Assembly: GCF_000633355.1 (NCBI RefSeq)
Contig: NZ_AYMQ01000016.1
Location: forward strand, 1-51,158
DNA from: Serratia sp. H1w
Lineage (GTDB): Bacteria; Pseudomonadota; Gammaproteobacteria; Enterobacterales; Enterobacteriaceae
Reading direction: 5' to 3'
DNA length: 51,158 nt
Shown: one piece after another, positions 36,315 through 51,158 of the stretch
Layout: the number at the start of each line of letters is the position of its first letter
Numbering within the stretch: position 1 is the stretch's first letter
The notes under the pieces: generated by a model
What the model saw: the letters and a program-made list of their open reading frames with translations, nothing else
What the model was told of the DNA's origin: nothing
The model's database searches: none
Position numbers and translations under genes: made by a program

Positions 36315-37034
36315 TTATGCATTCCTTTTGCTGGAGATACTTACCGGGCCAAGGGGATAGGGCTGATTGGGATGGTCGACCCAGTCGGTGTAATCCGCCC
36401 GCGCACCAGGGAAACCGATCAGCTTCCACGAGGCCATCGACTGGTTACCGCCGTGCTGCGGATCGGCCAGATAACCCTCTTTGGTGTTTTGCAGCAGTTG
36501 GCTGAAAAAGGCCTTGCCGGGCAGTGCCTCAGAATCCAGTTCACCTTTCTCCAGCGCCGTCAGGATTTGATCCTGTTGGGCAGGATCCAAATCGGCAAAG
36601 ACCTTCTGGTATTGCTGCTGGCAGTGCGCGTTGAGGCCACGAATGCCGAGGCGATAGATATCACGCGGCGTCAGTTTGGACTGATAGCCCAATTCAGGAG
36701 CCGAAGGGACAAACGGCGGGTGCATATACCACAGGCCGCCGTGGCCATAAGGCGTCGTCATCTGCTTATCGATAAAGATCGGCACACCTTCTTCAACCGC
36801 GCCAGGACCATTGATGTCACTGGGGATCAGGCGATCGCAGGCCGCTAGCAGAAAACGCCATTCATCGTTATTGAAATAAGCGGGAACGTAGTGGGGGGAG
36901 ACACCCGCGGCTGCGGCTGGTGGCGTTGTTAGCGTTAGAACACCGCTGCCTCCGGCTGCGGCCAGTGGTATTAGCGCCAAGGTTTTCTTGAGGAAGTTCC
37001 GCCGAGGCGGTTCTGGGGAGTGCTGTCGAGACAT
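36315..37034 (-). CDS. Gluconate 2-dehydrogenase subunit 3 family (Tat-exported small subunit)
   Basis: The protein is 239 residues from ATG 37034, which has AAGGTGG upstream. A Tat signal is visible (RRNFLKKTLALIPLAAAGG, twin Arg at 11-12). Mature residues YFNNDEWRFLLAACDRLIPSD are typical of the subunit 3 family, which folds with and exports the flavoprotein. It is the first gene of the operon, and its stop abuts the flavoprotein start. Confidence 0.9.
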   Translation of the reverse strand: MSRQHSPEPPRRNFLKKTLALIPLAAAGGSGVLTLTTPPAAAAGVSPHYVPAYFNNDEWRFLLAACDRLIPSDINGPGAVEEGVPIFIDKQMTTPYGHGGLWYMHPPFVPSAPELGYQSKLTPRDIYRLGIRGLNAHCQQQYQKVFADLDPAQQDQILTALEKGELDSEALPGKAFFSQLLQNTKEGYLADPQHGGNQSMASWKLIGFPGARADYTDWVDHPNQPYPLGPVSISSKRNA

Positions 37035-37397
37035 GATTCCACCTTGAATATGTTTAACAGAAATACCCGCGCGCAGATCGGATGCGCTGCCGCTGTCTTG
37101 GGCAGTAAACGGGCTGAGGGACATGACCAATAATGATTAGCAAGCTACTGGTATGGTGAGTTAAGTTTAAGTCTTGGCGGCTAAAACAAACAATAAAGCA
37201 TCTGTATCAAAACATTTTCTTCACATTGATCTTGACTTGTATCATTCCATTAACAACTTGCCTTGACTATTGCGGTCAACGAGTGTCGGTTGATTGGTCT
37301 GGTCGCTGTGGTTAATTGGTCTATAGGATGCGTTCTGGCCTCGGTATATGCTTGATGGTGAGAATCTATTGTTGCAGCAACCAGACGGAAGACTTTT
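37035..37397. other. Divergent promoter region, dehydrogenase operon / GNAT gene
   Basis: The 363 bases are AT-rich near 37140-37260. TTGATA on the minus strand (about 37208) is a possible -35 for the dehydrogenase operon without a clear -10. TTGAC/GTCAA (37263-37279) is a five-base inverted repeat with a seven-base gap. I see no gene and no operator I can name. Confidence 0.35.
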
Positions 37398-38108
37398 ATG
37401 GCGATAAATCAATTTGGTCAGCCAGTGGGCGACCCTTTACCACAATGGCAGGCTTTGCCGCGCCCACAGTCGGTATCGCTGACCGGCAAATTTTGCCGCC
37501 TGGCGATGTTAGACGCCGAGCGGGACTTTGCCGCGTTGTTTGCGGCTTACCAGTTAGCGCCAGATGGACGCGACTGGACTTACCTGATGGGGGAGTGGCC
37601 AGAGAGCCCGCAGGAGATGCGTGCGCATCTGGAAAAGCTGCAAGCCAATCCGGCGCTGGTGAATCTGGTGGTGTTCGATCTAGCCACTGGGCAGCCCGTC
37701 GGGACGGTGGCCTTTATGCGAATTGAAGAGGCCAGCGGAGTGTTGGAAATTGGTCATGTCTGCTGGTCGCCGTTGATGAAGCAGCGCTCCTGCGCCACCG
37801 AGGCGATCTACCTGATGTTGCGCCACACCTTTGACGAATTGGGCTACCGCCGCTGTGAATGGAAATGCGACAGTCTGAATGCGCCTTCCAGGCAGGCGGC
37901 GCAACGTTTTGCTTTTCAGTACGAAGGGCGCTTTATGCAGGCGCTGGTCACCAAAGGCCGCAATCGCGATACCGACTGGTTCGCGATGATTGACCAAAAC
38001 TGGCCGCAGGTGCGGAGTGCGTTTGAAGGTTGGTTGGCCGATGAGAACTTTAGTGAGGAAGGCCAGCAGAAACAGCGTTTACAGATGTTTATGTCGCAGA
38101 ACGGCTAA
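37398..38108 (+). CDS. GNAT-family acetyltransferase (RimJ/RimL type)
   Basis: This 236-residue protein resembles RimL-like N-acetyltransferases. The acetyl-CoA core begins near LVVFDLATGQPVGTVAFMRI. It continues through EIGHVCWSPLMKQRSCATEA and the helix YLMLRHTFDELGYRRCEWKCDSLN-type stretch, ending NAPSRQAAQRFAFQYEG. The substrate may be a small amine or a protein N-terminus; nothing nearby decides. It is transcribed alone, divergent from the dehydrogenase operon. Confidence 0.82.
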   Translation: MAINQFGQPVGDPLPQWQALPRPQSVSLTGKFCRLAMLDAERDFAALFAAYQLAPDGRDWTYLMGEWPESPQEMRAHLEKLQANPALVNLVVFDLATGQPVGTVAFMRIEEASGVLEIGHVCWSPLMKQRSCATEAIYLMLRHTFDELGYRRCEWKCDSLNAPSRQAAQRFAFQYEGRFMQALVTKGRNRDTDWFAMIDQNWPQVRSAFEGWLADENFSEEGQQKQRLQMFMSQNG

Positions 38109-38130
38109 CAAACTTAAACCGGTTTATTTT

Positions 38131-38158
38131 GTAGGGGCGCTACATGCTGCGCCCCTAC
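38131..38158. repeat. Solo core hairpin G of the repeat family
   Basis: GTAGGGGCGC and GCGCCCCTAC form a perfect ten-base-pair stem over eight bases, between the convergent GNAT and ygjI genes. The same hairpin is the core of copies B, D and E, here without their ends. TAAACCGGTTTA at 38115-38126 is a separate palindrome beside it. Confidence 0.75.
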
Positions 38159-38180
38159 ATAGGGATTTGTCGATAGGCAC

Positions 38181-39617
<1,437 letters not shown>

Positions 39618-39686
39618 TCAATGATGAACTCAAACTGGATTGAGCGGGAGTGATTTCCCGCCCGGTTCGCTTTATTATCAGCAGGA

Positions 39687-43265
<3,579 letters not shown>

Positions 43266-43282
43266 TCAATGCTTGGAATGGA

Positions 43283-43305
43283 TTTTAGTAAAACATTTAC
43301 TAAAA
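43283..43305. promoter_or_regulatory. EbgR-type operator O1
   Basis: A perfect ten-base inverted repeat, TTTTAGTAAA and TTTACTAAAA, is separated by ACA and centred at 43294. It lies between the candidate ebgA -10 and the ebgA start. EbgR, encoded next door, is the natural ligand by inference. Confidence 0.7.
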
Positions 43306-43343
43306 TATAGCCGATAATTGCTTTTATTTTAACTCGATCACGC

Positions 43344-43373
43344 TTTATAGCCAGAGGGATGATGGTTCTGTGA
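43344..43373 (-). promoter_or_regulatory. Candidate CRP-dependent ebgA promoter
   Basis: The minus strand has TATAAA at 43344-43349 as -10. A CRP half-site (TGTGA at 43369-43373 on the plus strand) has its centre about 40 bases upstream of the expected start, a class II position. The second CRP half is poor and there is no -35. A nine-base inverted repeat, CTCGATCAC (43333-43341) and GTGATCGAG (43370-43378), brackets the region. Confidence 0.45.
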
Positions 43374-43447
43374 TCGAGGTAAAGAAATGACCGATAGGTG
43401 TAGCAAGCGGATGGGGTTGACAAATACAGAGGTAAAATATAGCCGAA

Positions 43448-43470
43448 TTATTAGTATATTTTACTAATAA
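43448..43470. promoter_or_regulatory. EbgR-type operator O2
   Basis: TTATTAGTA and TACTAATAA form a perfect nine-base inverted repeat with a five-base gap, centred at 43459, 165 bases from O1. A direct repeat TAAAATATAGCCGA also occurs beside both operators (43301-43314 and 43433-43446). The pair flanks the promoter, as in looping LacI-type systems. Confidence 0.62.
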
Positions 43471-43484
43471 CGGATAGCTGGCTG

Positions 43485-43658
43485 CCCCTCACCCCAACCC
43501 TCTCCCACAGGGAGAGGGAGCCAGTTCAGCGTCGTTGGCAGCTAATGTGGCGCTACGTAGAGGCGCTGCATGCTGCACCCGTGCCAAGGTCAGATTCAGG
43601 AGTGAAAGGGTAGCAAATGCTGTCCCCTCTCCCTTTGGGAGAGGGTTAGGGTGAGGGG
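43485..43658 (+). repeat. Terminal-inverted-repeat intergenic element, copy E
   Basis: The best-preserved copy is 174 bases. Both ends carry their own hairpin (CCCTCTCCC...GGGAGAGGG), and the outer ends CCCCTCACCCC and GGGTGAGGGG pair. The core has GTTCAGCGTCGTTGGCAGC and GGCGCTGCATGCTGC. It lies between the ebgA promoter and the ebgR stop. With O1 and O2 it fills the 465-base gap 43215-43679. Confidence 0.85.
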
Positions 43659-43679
43659 CCGTTACATCGGGTCCGCAGG

Positions 43680-44764
<1,085 letters not shown>

Positions 44765-44836
44765 TGTTGTCGTCCTGAAGCACCCAATGGAGGCGTACTT
44801 CAGGTTGCCCCTGCACCTGACTACATCACCGTGGCA

Positions 44837-44875
44837 GCTCCCTCTCCCTGTGGGAGAGGGTTGGGGTGAGGGGGG
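44837..44875 (+). repeat. Repeat family end-fragment F
   Basis: Only the right end is present: CTCCCTCTCCCTGTGGGAG followed by GGGTTGGGGTGAGGGG. It lies eight bases before the purB stop and may terminate purB on the minus strand by its CCCTCTCCC/GGGAGAGGG hairpin. Confidence 0.75.
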
Positions 44876-44883
44876 TAATTCGC

Positions 44884-46275
<1,392 letters not shown>

Positions 46276-46902
46276 TTAACAATGAGCAACGATATTTTGC
46301 GCCTGCTTGAGCAGACGATTACGGGAAAACATTAATTGCAGGCGGCTGCCGCCAACCTGCTGCCACAGCACGGCGGCACGGATACCGGCGAGCAGGGTGG
46401 CACGAACCTTGGCCTGCACCTGCGGATTTTGCAGGATGGCAGGCGAACCGGTGACCTGAATACGCGGCCCCAGTGGTGCAACGACATCGACATAGATACC
46501 GGCCAGGGCGCTGATGATGGTTTCCGAACCCAGTTCGAAATGCGCCAACTGGCGCTCCAACTGGCTCAAGCGCTCACCGAGCGTATTCATCGCCGTTTTA
46601 TTGGCGTTCAGCTTGCGCTCCAGCACCATCAGGCTGATGGTGTAGCGTGTCAGCTCGGCGGCTGGGCCTTTGTTGTTGGCGTTGAGCACGCCAATCAAGG
46701 TTTCCAGGCCCATCTTCAGGTTACGCTCTTCACCGCCAAACACCGCCAGGGTAGAAGGCGGATCCATCTGCAACAGGCTGTTGAGCGAGGTATGGAAGGC
46801 TTCGCTATCTACTTGCCCTTCATGCGCCAACTGCTGAACCAGACGAGCTGCTTGACTAATTCCGGCCATGGCCAGCGTGATGTCGTAATAATTCTTCGCC
46901 AC
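46276..46902 (-). CDS. hflD: HflD, lysogenization regulator homologue
   Basis: HflD (YcfC) is a small helical protein, peripheral at the inner membrane, that in E. coli binds phage lambda CII and promotes its degradation. The 208-residue protein (E. coli 213) begins [29 protein letters not shown] and contains the conserved [20 protein letters not shown]-like segment. It lies two bases after mnmA and 21 bases before purB, a typical conserved operon. Its cellular job is unclear. Confidence 0.93.
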   Translation of the reverse strand: MAKNYYDITLAMAGISQAARLVQQLAHEGQVDSEAFHTSLNSLLQMDPPSTLAVFGGEERNLKMGLETLIGVLNANNKGPAAELTRYTISLMVLERKLNANKTAMNTLGERLSQLERQLAHFELGSETIISALAGIYVDVVAPLGPRIQVTGSPAILQNPQVQAKVRATLLAGIRAAVLWQQVGGSRLQLMFSRNRLLKQAQNIVAHC

Positions 46903-46904
46903 GA

Positions 46905-48008
46905 TTACTCCTGTAAACGCTGTTCAATAATGCCGCCGCCCAGGCAAATATCGCCCTGATAAAACACGGCGGACTGGCCTGGGGTGACGGCGGCGACCGG
47001 TTCGTCGAAGCGGACTTCGATGCGATCGGCGTCCAGCGGCGTCACGGTGCAGGGAATATCCTGCTGGCGATAACGGGTTTTGACCGTACAGCGCAGAGGT
47101 TGTGTCAACGGCAGGCGATCGACCCAATGTAACTGCTGGGCGATCAGGCCGATGGACATCAGGCGTGGGTGTTCGTGGCCTTGGGCGACCACCAGAATAT
47201 TGTTGGCGACGTCTTTATCCACCACGTACCACGGATCTTCGCTGCTGTCTTTCATGCCGCCGATGCCCAGTCCTTTGCGTTGGCCAAGGGTGTGATACAT
47301 CAAGCCTTGATGCTCACCGATGGTTTGACCATCGACGCTGACGATCGGGCCCGGCTGTGCTGGCAGATAGCGGCCCAGGAAGTCGCGGAATTTACGTTCG
47401 CCGATAAAACAGATACCGGTGGAGTCTTTTTTCTTGGCGGTAACCAGCTCCAGTTGCTCCGCAATGCGGCGCACTTCCGGCTTTTCCAACTCGCCGACCG
47501 GGAACAGGCTTTGCGCGACCTGCTCGTGGCTCAGGGTATACAGGAAATAGCTTTGATCTTTGTTAACGTCGACGCCGCGCAGCAGGCGGCTTTTGCCGTC
47601 TACGTCCTGACGGCGGACATAGTGACCGGTAGCGATAAAGTCCGCCCCCAGATCTTCCGCCGCAAACTCCAGGAACGCTTTGAATTTGATTTCTTTATTG
47701 CACAGGATATCCGGGTTAGGGGTACGGCCCGCCTTGTACTCTTCCAGGAACAGCTCGAACACGTTGTCCCAGTATTCCGCCGCGAAGTTCACCGTATGCA
47801 GCTCGATGCCCAGCTTGTCGCAGACGGCTTGTGCATCGGCCAAATCGGTGGCGGCCGAGCAGTACTCTTCATCGTCGTCTTCTTCCCAGTTCTTCATGAA
47901 CAACCCAGCGACCTGATAGCCCTGTTGTTGTAACAGATAGGCAGTAACGGAAGAGTCGACGCCGCCGGACATTCCGACGATCACTTTTTTCTGGCTGTTG
48001 TCTGACAT
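46905..48008 (-). CDS. mnmA: MnmA tRNA-uridine 2-sulfurtransferase
   Basis: MnmA makes 2-thiouridine at tRNA wobble position 34 (Lys, Glu, Gln), using sulphur relayed from TusE. The 367-residue protein has the PP-loop GMSGGVDSS near residue 12. The catalytic cysteines are Cys103 ([11 protein letters not shown]) and Cys199 ([12 protein letters not shown]). A tRNA-binding middle domain and C-terminal beta barrel follow. It heads the mnmA-hflD-purB unit. Confidence 0.96.
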   Translation of the reverse strand: MSDNSQKKVIVGMSGGVDSSVTAYLLQQQGYQVAGLFMKNWEEDDDEEYCSAATDLADAQAVCDKLGIELHTVNFAAEYWDNVFELFLEEYKAGRTPNPDILCNKEIKFKAFLEFAAEDLGADFIATGHYVRRQDVDGKSRLLRGVDVNKDQSYFLYTLSHEQVAQSLFPVGELEKPEVRRIAEQLELVTAKKKDSTGICFIGERKFRDFLGRYLPAQPGPIVSVDGQTIGEHQGLMYHTLGQRKGLGIGGMKDSSEDPWYVVDKDVANNILVVAQGHEHPRLMSIGLIAQQLHWVDRLPLTQPLRCTVKTRYRQQDIPCTVTPLDADRIEVRFDEPVAAVTPGQSAVFYQGDICLGGGIIEQRLQE

Positions 48009-48103
48009 GGGGATCTCACGAACTTGAACACGTACTGTGCGATAAAAAACAAGCGCAGGATTTTACCACGTTGGCCGCCTGCGCGCACGGCCCTTATTTG
48101 CCG

Positions 48104-48550
48104 TCAAAACGGCCAATTAAAGCTGGCGACCAGCGATAACGGGTAACGTTCCTGCTGCTGATAACAACGGATGGTCTCGGCCACCAGCGGCGAACGCAGG
48201 TTTTCGGCCTCCAGGATCTGCTCGGCAGTCAGCCATAGGCAGCGATCGATATCATCGTCGTGCGGCTCGGTGGGCAGCGGCTGTTCCAGCTCAATCACAA
48301 AGCTGAAGCGTAGAAATGGCGTGCGGTCTGGTGCGATCCACTGGTGCATGCGCAAAAAAGACTGCGGTGTGGCGCGGATGCCGGTTTCTTCCCACAACTC
48401 CCGCTCGGCGGCCTGGATCAGCGTTTCATCTGCTTCGAGATGGCCTGCCGGTTGATTCCACAGGGCCTTACCGTTGATAGTTTCTTCGACCACCAAAAAT
48501 TTACCGGCGGCATGTACCACGCAGGCGACGGTGACGTGCGGCTTAAACAT
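48104..48550 (-). CDS. nudJ: NudJ Nudix phosphatase
   Basis: NudJ hydrolyses nucleoside di- and triphosphates and hydroxymethylpyrimidine pyrophosphate. The 148-residue protein (E. coli 153) has a complete Nudix box at residues 36-58 (G36, E42, R50, E51, E54, E55, G57). [11 protein letters not shown] and RELWEETGI are its parts. It lies 95 bases before mnmA on the same strand. Confidence 0.93.
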   Translation of the reverse strand: MFKPHVTVACVVHAAGKFLVVEETINGKALWNQPAGHLEADETLIQAAERELWEETGIRATPQSFLRMHQWIAPDRTPFLRFSFVIELEQPLPTEPHDDDIDRCLWLTAEQILEAENLRSPLVAETIRCYQQQERYPLSLVASFNWPF

Positions 48551-48589
48551 GGCAGTTCCTTACGTTATAAAGAGTGAGTAATGCTGAGT

Positions 48590-48613
48590 GTAGGGGCGCT
48601 GCATGCTGCGCCC
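48590..48613. repeat. Solo core hairpin H of the repeat family
   Basis: GTAGGGGCGCTGCATGCTGC followed by GCCC is the core of copy D without its ends. It lies in the 90 bases between the rluE stop and the nudJ start. Confidence 0.72.
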
Positions 48614-48640
48614 GCCTAGCTGTGTATAGCCCCGCCAGCC

Positions 48641-49261
48641 TCAATCAATAGTCTGCCATTCCCCAGGCTGTAAGCTCCCCAGGGAAAGCGAGCCCATACT
48701 GTAACGAATCAGGCGCAGGGTAGGGAAGCCGATATGTGCCGTCATGCGACGCACCTGACGGTTTCGCCCCTCATAGAGCGTGATTTTCAACCAACTGGTA
48801 GGAATGGACTTGCGTTCACGGATCGGTGGGTTGCGCGGCCATAGCCATTCTGGCTCATCAACCAGTTCTACACCGGCGGGCAGGGTTGGCCCATCGTTTA
48901 GCGTAACTCCACTGCGCAGCACAGCCAGATCGCTCTCTTGCGGCTCACCTTCAACCTGAACGTAGTAGATTTTGCCAGTGCGCTTGCCGGGCTGGGTTAG
49001 CTGCGCCTGTAGCTTGCCGTCGTTGGTCAGTACCAGCAGGCCTTCGCTGTCACGATCGAGCCTCCCTGCGGCATAGACATCGCTGAAAGGGATAAATTTT
49101 TTCAGGGTGTCGCGGCCGGCTTCGTCGGTAAACTGCGGTAACACATCAAAGGGTTTATTGAATATCACCACGCGTCGCGGCGCCTGCGATTGTGGGCGTG
49201 CTGCGGATTTACTGCGGCTGAATCGTTTAATTTGGTGATTTTTAACAGAGAATTTAGTCAT
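48641..49261 (-). CDS. rluE: RluE 23S rRNA pseudouridine synthase
   Basis: RluE makes pseudouridine at position 2457 of 23S rRNA. The protein is 206 residues from ATG 49261. The catalytic Asp is in [17 protein letters not shown], and the RsuA-type motifs [14 protein letters not shown] and [12 protein letters not shown] follow. An earlier in-frame ATG at 49291 overlaps a TATAAT box, so it is unlikely to be in the transcript. The N-terminus is rich in Arg and Lys. It is divergent from icd. Confidence 0.92.
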   Translation of the reverse strand: MTKFSVKNHQIKRFSRSKSAARPQSQAPRRVVIFNKPFDVLPQFTDEAGRDTLKKFIPFSDVYAAGRLDRDSEGLLVLTNDGKLQAQLTQPGKRTGKIYYVQVEGEPQESDLAVLRSGVTLNDGPTLPAGVELVDEPEWLWPRNPPIRERKSIPTSWLKITLYEGRNRQVRRMTAHIGFPTLRLIRYSMGSLSLGSLQPGEWQTID

Positions 49262-49289
49262 GGTCTTTGCGATTACGAATGATAAGCGC

Positions 49290-49295
49290 ATTATA
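49290..49295 (-). promoter_or_regulatory. -10 element of the rluE promoter
   Basis: TATAAT matches the consensus exactly on the minus strand, 28 bases upstream of the chosen start. No good -35 is seen, so another activator or extended contacts may be needed. It decides the rluE start. Confidence 0.5.
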
Positions 49296-49340
49296 GCCTA
49301 ATCTGTTTTGGATTGGCGCGAGTTGAATATTCAAGTAGTA

Positions 49341-49369
49341 TTGACACGCATCTTACAAAGCATTAACAA
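49341..49369 (+). promoter_or_regulatory. Candidate icd promoter
   Basis: A perfect -35 TTGACA (49341-49346) is 17 bases from a weak -10 TAACAA (49364-49369). The icd start is 33 bases further on. The weak -10 makes the assignment tentative. Confidence 0.42.
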
Positions 49370-49401
49370 AAATTGCGCTTGAAGACAGAAAGGAGAGGTT
49401 G

Positions 49402-50655
49402 ATGGAAAGCAAAGTAGTTGTTCCGGCAGAAGGTAAAAAGATTACGGTTGATGCCCAGGGTAAACTGGTTGTTCCGCATAACCCTATCATCCCGTTCATC
49501 GAAGGTGACGGTATTGGCGTTGACGTTACCCCTGCCATGATCCACGTGGTGGATGCAGCGGTGAAAAAGGCCTACCACGGCGAACGTAAAATCTCCTGGA
49601 TGGAAATCTATACCGGTGAAAAATCCACCCACGTTTACGGGAAAGACGTGTGGCTGCCGGAAGAAACACTGGAACTGATTCGTGACTACCGCGTAGCGAT
49701 CAAAGGCCCACTGACTACGCCAGTAGGTGGCGGCATTCGTTCTCTGAACGTTGCGCTGCGTCAGCAGCTCGATCTGTACGTGTGTCTGCGCCCGGTGCGT
49801 TATTACCAGGGTACACCAAGCCCGGTAAAACAACCTGAGCTGACCGATATGGTGATCTTCCGTGAAAACGCCGAAGACATCTACGCCGGTATCGAATGGA
49901 AAGCGGGTTCTGCGGAAGCGGACAAAGTGATCAAATTCCTGCGTGACGAAATGGGCGTGAAGAAGATCCGTTTCCCAGAGCAGTGCGGCATTGGTGTTAA
50001 GCCATGTTCCGAAGAAGGCACCAAGCGCCTGGTTCGTGCGGCCATCGAATATGCTATCGACAACGATCGCGATTCAGTGACGCTGGTTCACAAAGGCAAC
50101 ATCATGAAGTTCACCGAAGGTGCCTTCAAGGATTGGGGCTACGAACTGGCGCGTGAAGAGTTTGGTGGTGAGCTGATCGACGGCGGCCCATGGCTGAAAA
50201 TCAAGAACCCGAACACCGGCAAAGAGATCGTGGTTAAAGACGTGATCGCCGATGCCTTCCTGCAGCAAATCCTGCTGCGCCCGGCTGAATACGACGTGAT
50301 CGCCTGTATGAACCTGAACGGTGACTACATCTCCGACGCCCTGGCAGCCCAGGTTGGCGGTATCGGTATCGCCCCAGGTGCCAACATCGGTTCCGATTGC
50401 GCACTGTTCGAAGCTACCCACGGCACAGCACCTAAGTATGCTGGCCAGGATAAAGTGAACCCAGGTTCAATCATCCTGTCCGCTGAGATGATGCTGCGGC
50501 ACATGGGTTGGTTCGAAGCTGCTGATTTGATTGTTAAAGGCATGGAAGGTGCTATCGCTGCCAAGACCGTGACTTACGACTTCGAACGTCAGCTGGAAGG
50601 CGCTAAACTGCTGAAATGTAGCGAGTTTGGCGACGCTATCGTTAAACACATGTAA
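49402..50655 (+). CDS. icd: Icd, NADP-dependent isocitrate dehydrogenase
   Basis: Icd converts isocitrate to 2-oxoglutarate in the TCA cycle. The 417-residue protein (E. coli 416) begins [15 protein letters not shown]. Ser114 in [12 protein letters not shown] corresponds to the E. coli Ser113 that AceK phosphorylates. NADP specificity is supported by the conserved [17 protein letters not shown] loop, and the catalytic Asp residues lie in [19 protein letters not shown] precedes ATG 49402. The 3' end is intact, and no phage integrated at it is seen, although e14 uses icd in E. coli. Confidence 0.97.
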   Translation: MESKVVVPAEGKKITVDAQGKLVVPHNPIIPFIEGDGIGVDVTPAMIHVVDAAVKKAYHGERKISWMEIYTGEKSTHVYGKDVWLPEETLELIRDYRVAIKGPLTTPVGGGIRSLNVALRQQLDLYVCLRPVRYYQGTPSPVKQPELTDMVIFRENAEDIYAGIEWKAGSAEADKVIKFLRDEMGVKKIRFPEQCGIGVKPCSEEGTKRLVRAAIEYAIDNDRDSVTLVHKGNIMKFTEGAFKDWGYELAREEFGGELIDGGPWLKIKNPNTGKEIVVKDVIADAFLQQILLRPAEYDVIACMNLNGDYISDALAAQVGGIGIAPGANIGSDCALFEATHGTAPKYAGQDKVNPGSIILSAEMMLRHMGWFEAADLIVKGMEGAIAAKTVTYDFERQLEGAKLLKCSEFGDAIVKHM

Positions 50656-50678
50656 TTGTGATTTAGCGTTAAATGAGA

Positions 50679-50706
50679 ACGGGAGCCTGATGGTTCCCGT
50701 TTTTTT
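50679..50706 (+). terminator. Intrinsic terminator after icd
   Basis: ACGGGAGCC and GGTTCCCGT pair over a TGAT loop with one G-U, followed by a run of T. The stem starts 23 bases after the icd stop. Confidence 0.88.
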
Positions 50707-51028
50707 ACCCTCAAAAACCTCTCCGCAAGACGATGTAAAAGATGAGCTTTTTCATGCCTAATAACCAACCGCTAAAATCTCATTCAAGGAGATTAGCGCC
50801 TCGGTTTTGAAAGTTATTGTCGAGATGATTAACAAATTCCTGGTTACCACTAAGCAAACAACGCTTGCATCAGTACGGCAAAGACCGCCAACGCGGCGCG
50901 CTACCTCTGAGGGATTGCTCTATTCATCACAAAGATGACTAACTAGTTCAGATTGCTGTTTTTCTCACTTTCTTTTGTGTTCTATTGGCATTAGGATGTT
51001 ACAAAATGTTAGGTATGGAGATAAGGAT
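50707..51028. other. Gene-free region between icd and the last lipoprotein
   Basis: These 322 bases hold no gene and no repeat-family copy. They become AT-rich after about 50940, which is probably the promoter of the following lipoprotein gene. I cannot name any operator. Confidence 0.4.
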
Positions 51029-51158
51029 GTGAGGAAAGTAAGTTTAACTTTTATTCTTTTAGGAACGGTTCTTTTATCAGGTTGCACCTATGATGTAACA
51101 GGTAAAGGTTGGGATCTTCATAGGTTTGAATGCCCTAATATATACCCAATAAACCTCA
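51029..51158 (+). CDS. Predicted small lipoprotein, 5' part only
   Basis: From GTG 51029 the frame reads VRKVSLTFILLGTVLLSGCT and runs off the window after 43 codons. LSGC is a lipobox, and Thr at +2 predicts the outer membrane. GGAG at 51017-51020 is the ribosome-binding site, and ATG 51027 is excluded because its second codon is TGA. The mature part (TYDVTGKGWDLHRFEC) matches no family I know. The base composition is AT-rich like that of the 25264 lipoprotein, which may mean recent transfer. Confidence 0.7.
   Translation, partial: MRKVSLTFILLGTVLLSGCTYDVTGKGWDLHRFECPNIYPINL

Noticed and set aside
35157-36848. 563-codon frame on the plus strand opposite the GMC flavoprotein
   Set aside because: It lies antisense to a well-supported gene with clear motifs, has no ribosome-binding site and no recognisable domain. 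GC-rich codon bias explains the open frame.
50600-50760. Prophage attachment at the icd 3' end, as for e14
   Set aside because: icd is intact, and neither a repeated 3' segment nor an integrase is visible in the window.

Overview
The window is chromosomal DNA from a gamma-proteobacterium of the order Enterobacterales. Protein similarity recalled from E. coli K-12, together with gene order, points to Serratia or a close relative. The backbone follows the E. coli hinT-to-icd region: hinT-ycfL-lpoB-thiK-nagZ-ycfP-ndh-ycfJ, mfd, lolCDE-nagK-cobB, potABCD, pepT, roxA, phoQP, purB-hflD-mnmA-nudJ-rluE and icd. I see no tRNA, rRNA, CRISPR array, prophage or integrase.

Layout. 1-6524: peptidoglycan and envelope genes (lpoB, nagZ), thiamine salvage (thiK) and the NADH dehydrogenase ndh behind a perfect FNR box. 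6538-8000: an intact IS481-family element sitting inside a copy of an intergenic repeat. 8007-12853: mfd and a PLP-dependent ammonia-lyase. 13096-18061: lolCDE, nagK and cobB. 18160-24932: spermidine importer potABCD on the minus strand, pepT and the ribosomal oxygenase roxA. 24933-26427: a short AT-rich accessory pocket with a stand-alone TolA domain III-like lipoprotein and a GyrI-like protein. 26599-28733: phoPQ with a PhoP box. 29087-44663: about 15.6 kb of metabolic genes that in E. coli do not lie between phoP and purB. These are yegTUVW (nucleoside-type transporter, ADP-ribosylglycohydrolase, sugar kinase, regulator), a periplasmic gluconate-type dehydrogenase of three subunits, a GNAT acetyltransferase, and the ebg beta-galactosidase operon (ygjI, ebgC, ebgA) with its repressor ebgR. 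44884-50655: purB-hflD-mnmA-nudJ, rluE and icd. 51029-end: the start of a further lipoprotein.

A family of short, mostly gene-end repeats is scattered through the window. Full copies share long terminal inverted repeats (CCCTCACCCC...GGGGTGAGGG) and lie between genes, mostly at gene ends where they could act as terminators. Some are deletion derivatives, and a core hairpin also occurs alone.

Regulation visible in the sequence includes FNR at ndh, PhoP at phoPQ, a perfect PurR operator inside purB codons, and paired EbgR-type palindromes around a probable CRP-dependent ebgA promoter. The least explained item is the TolA domain III-like lipoprotein at 25264-25719.
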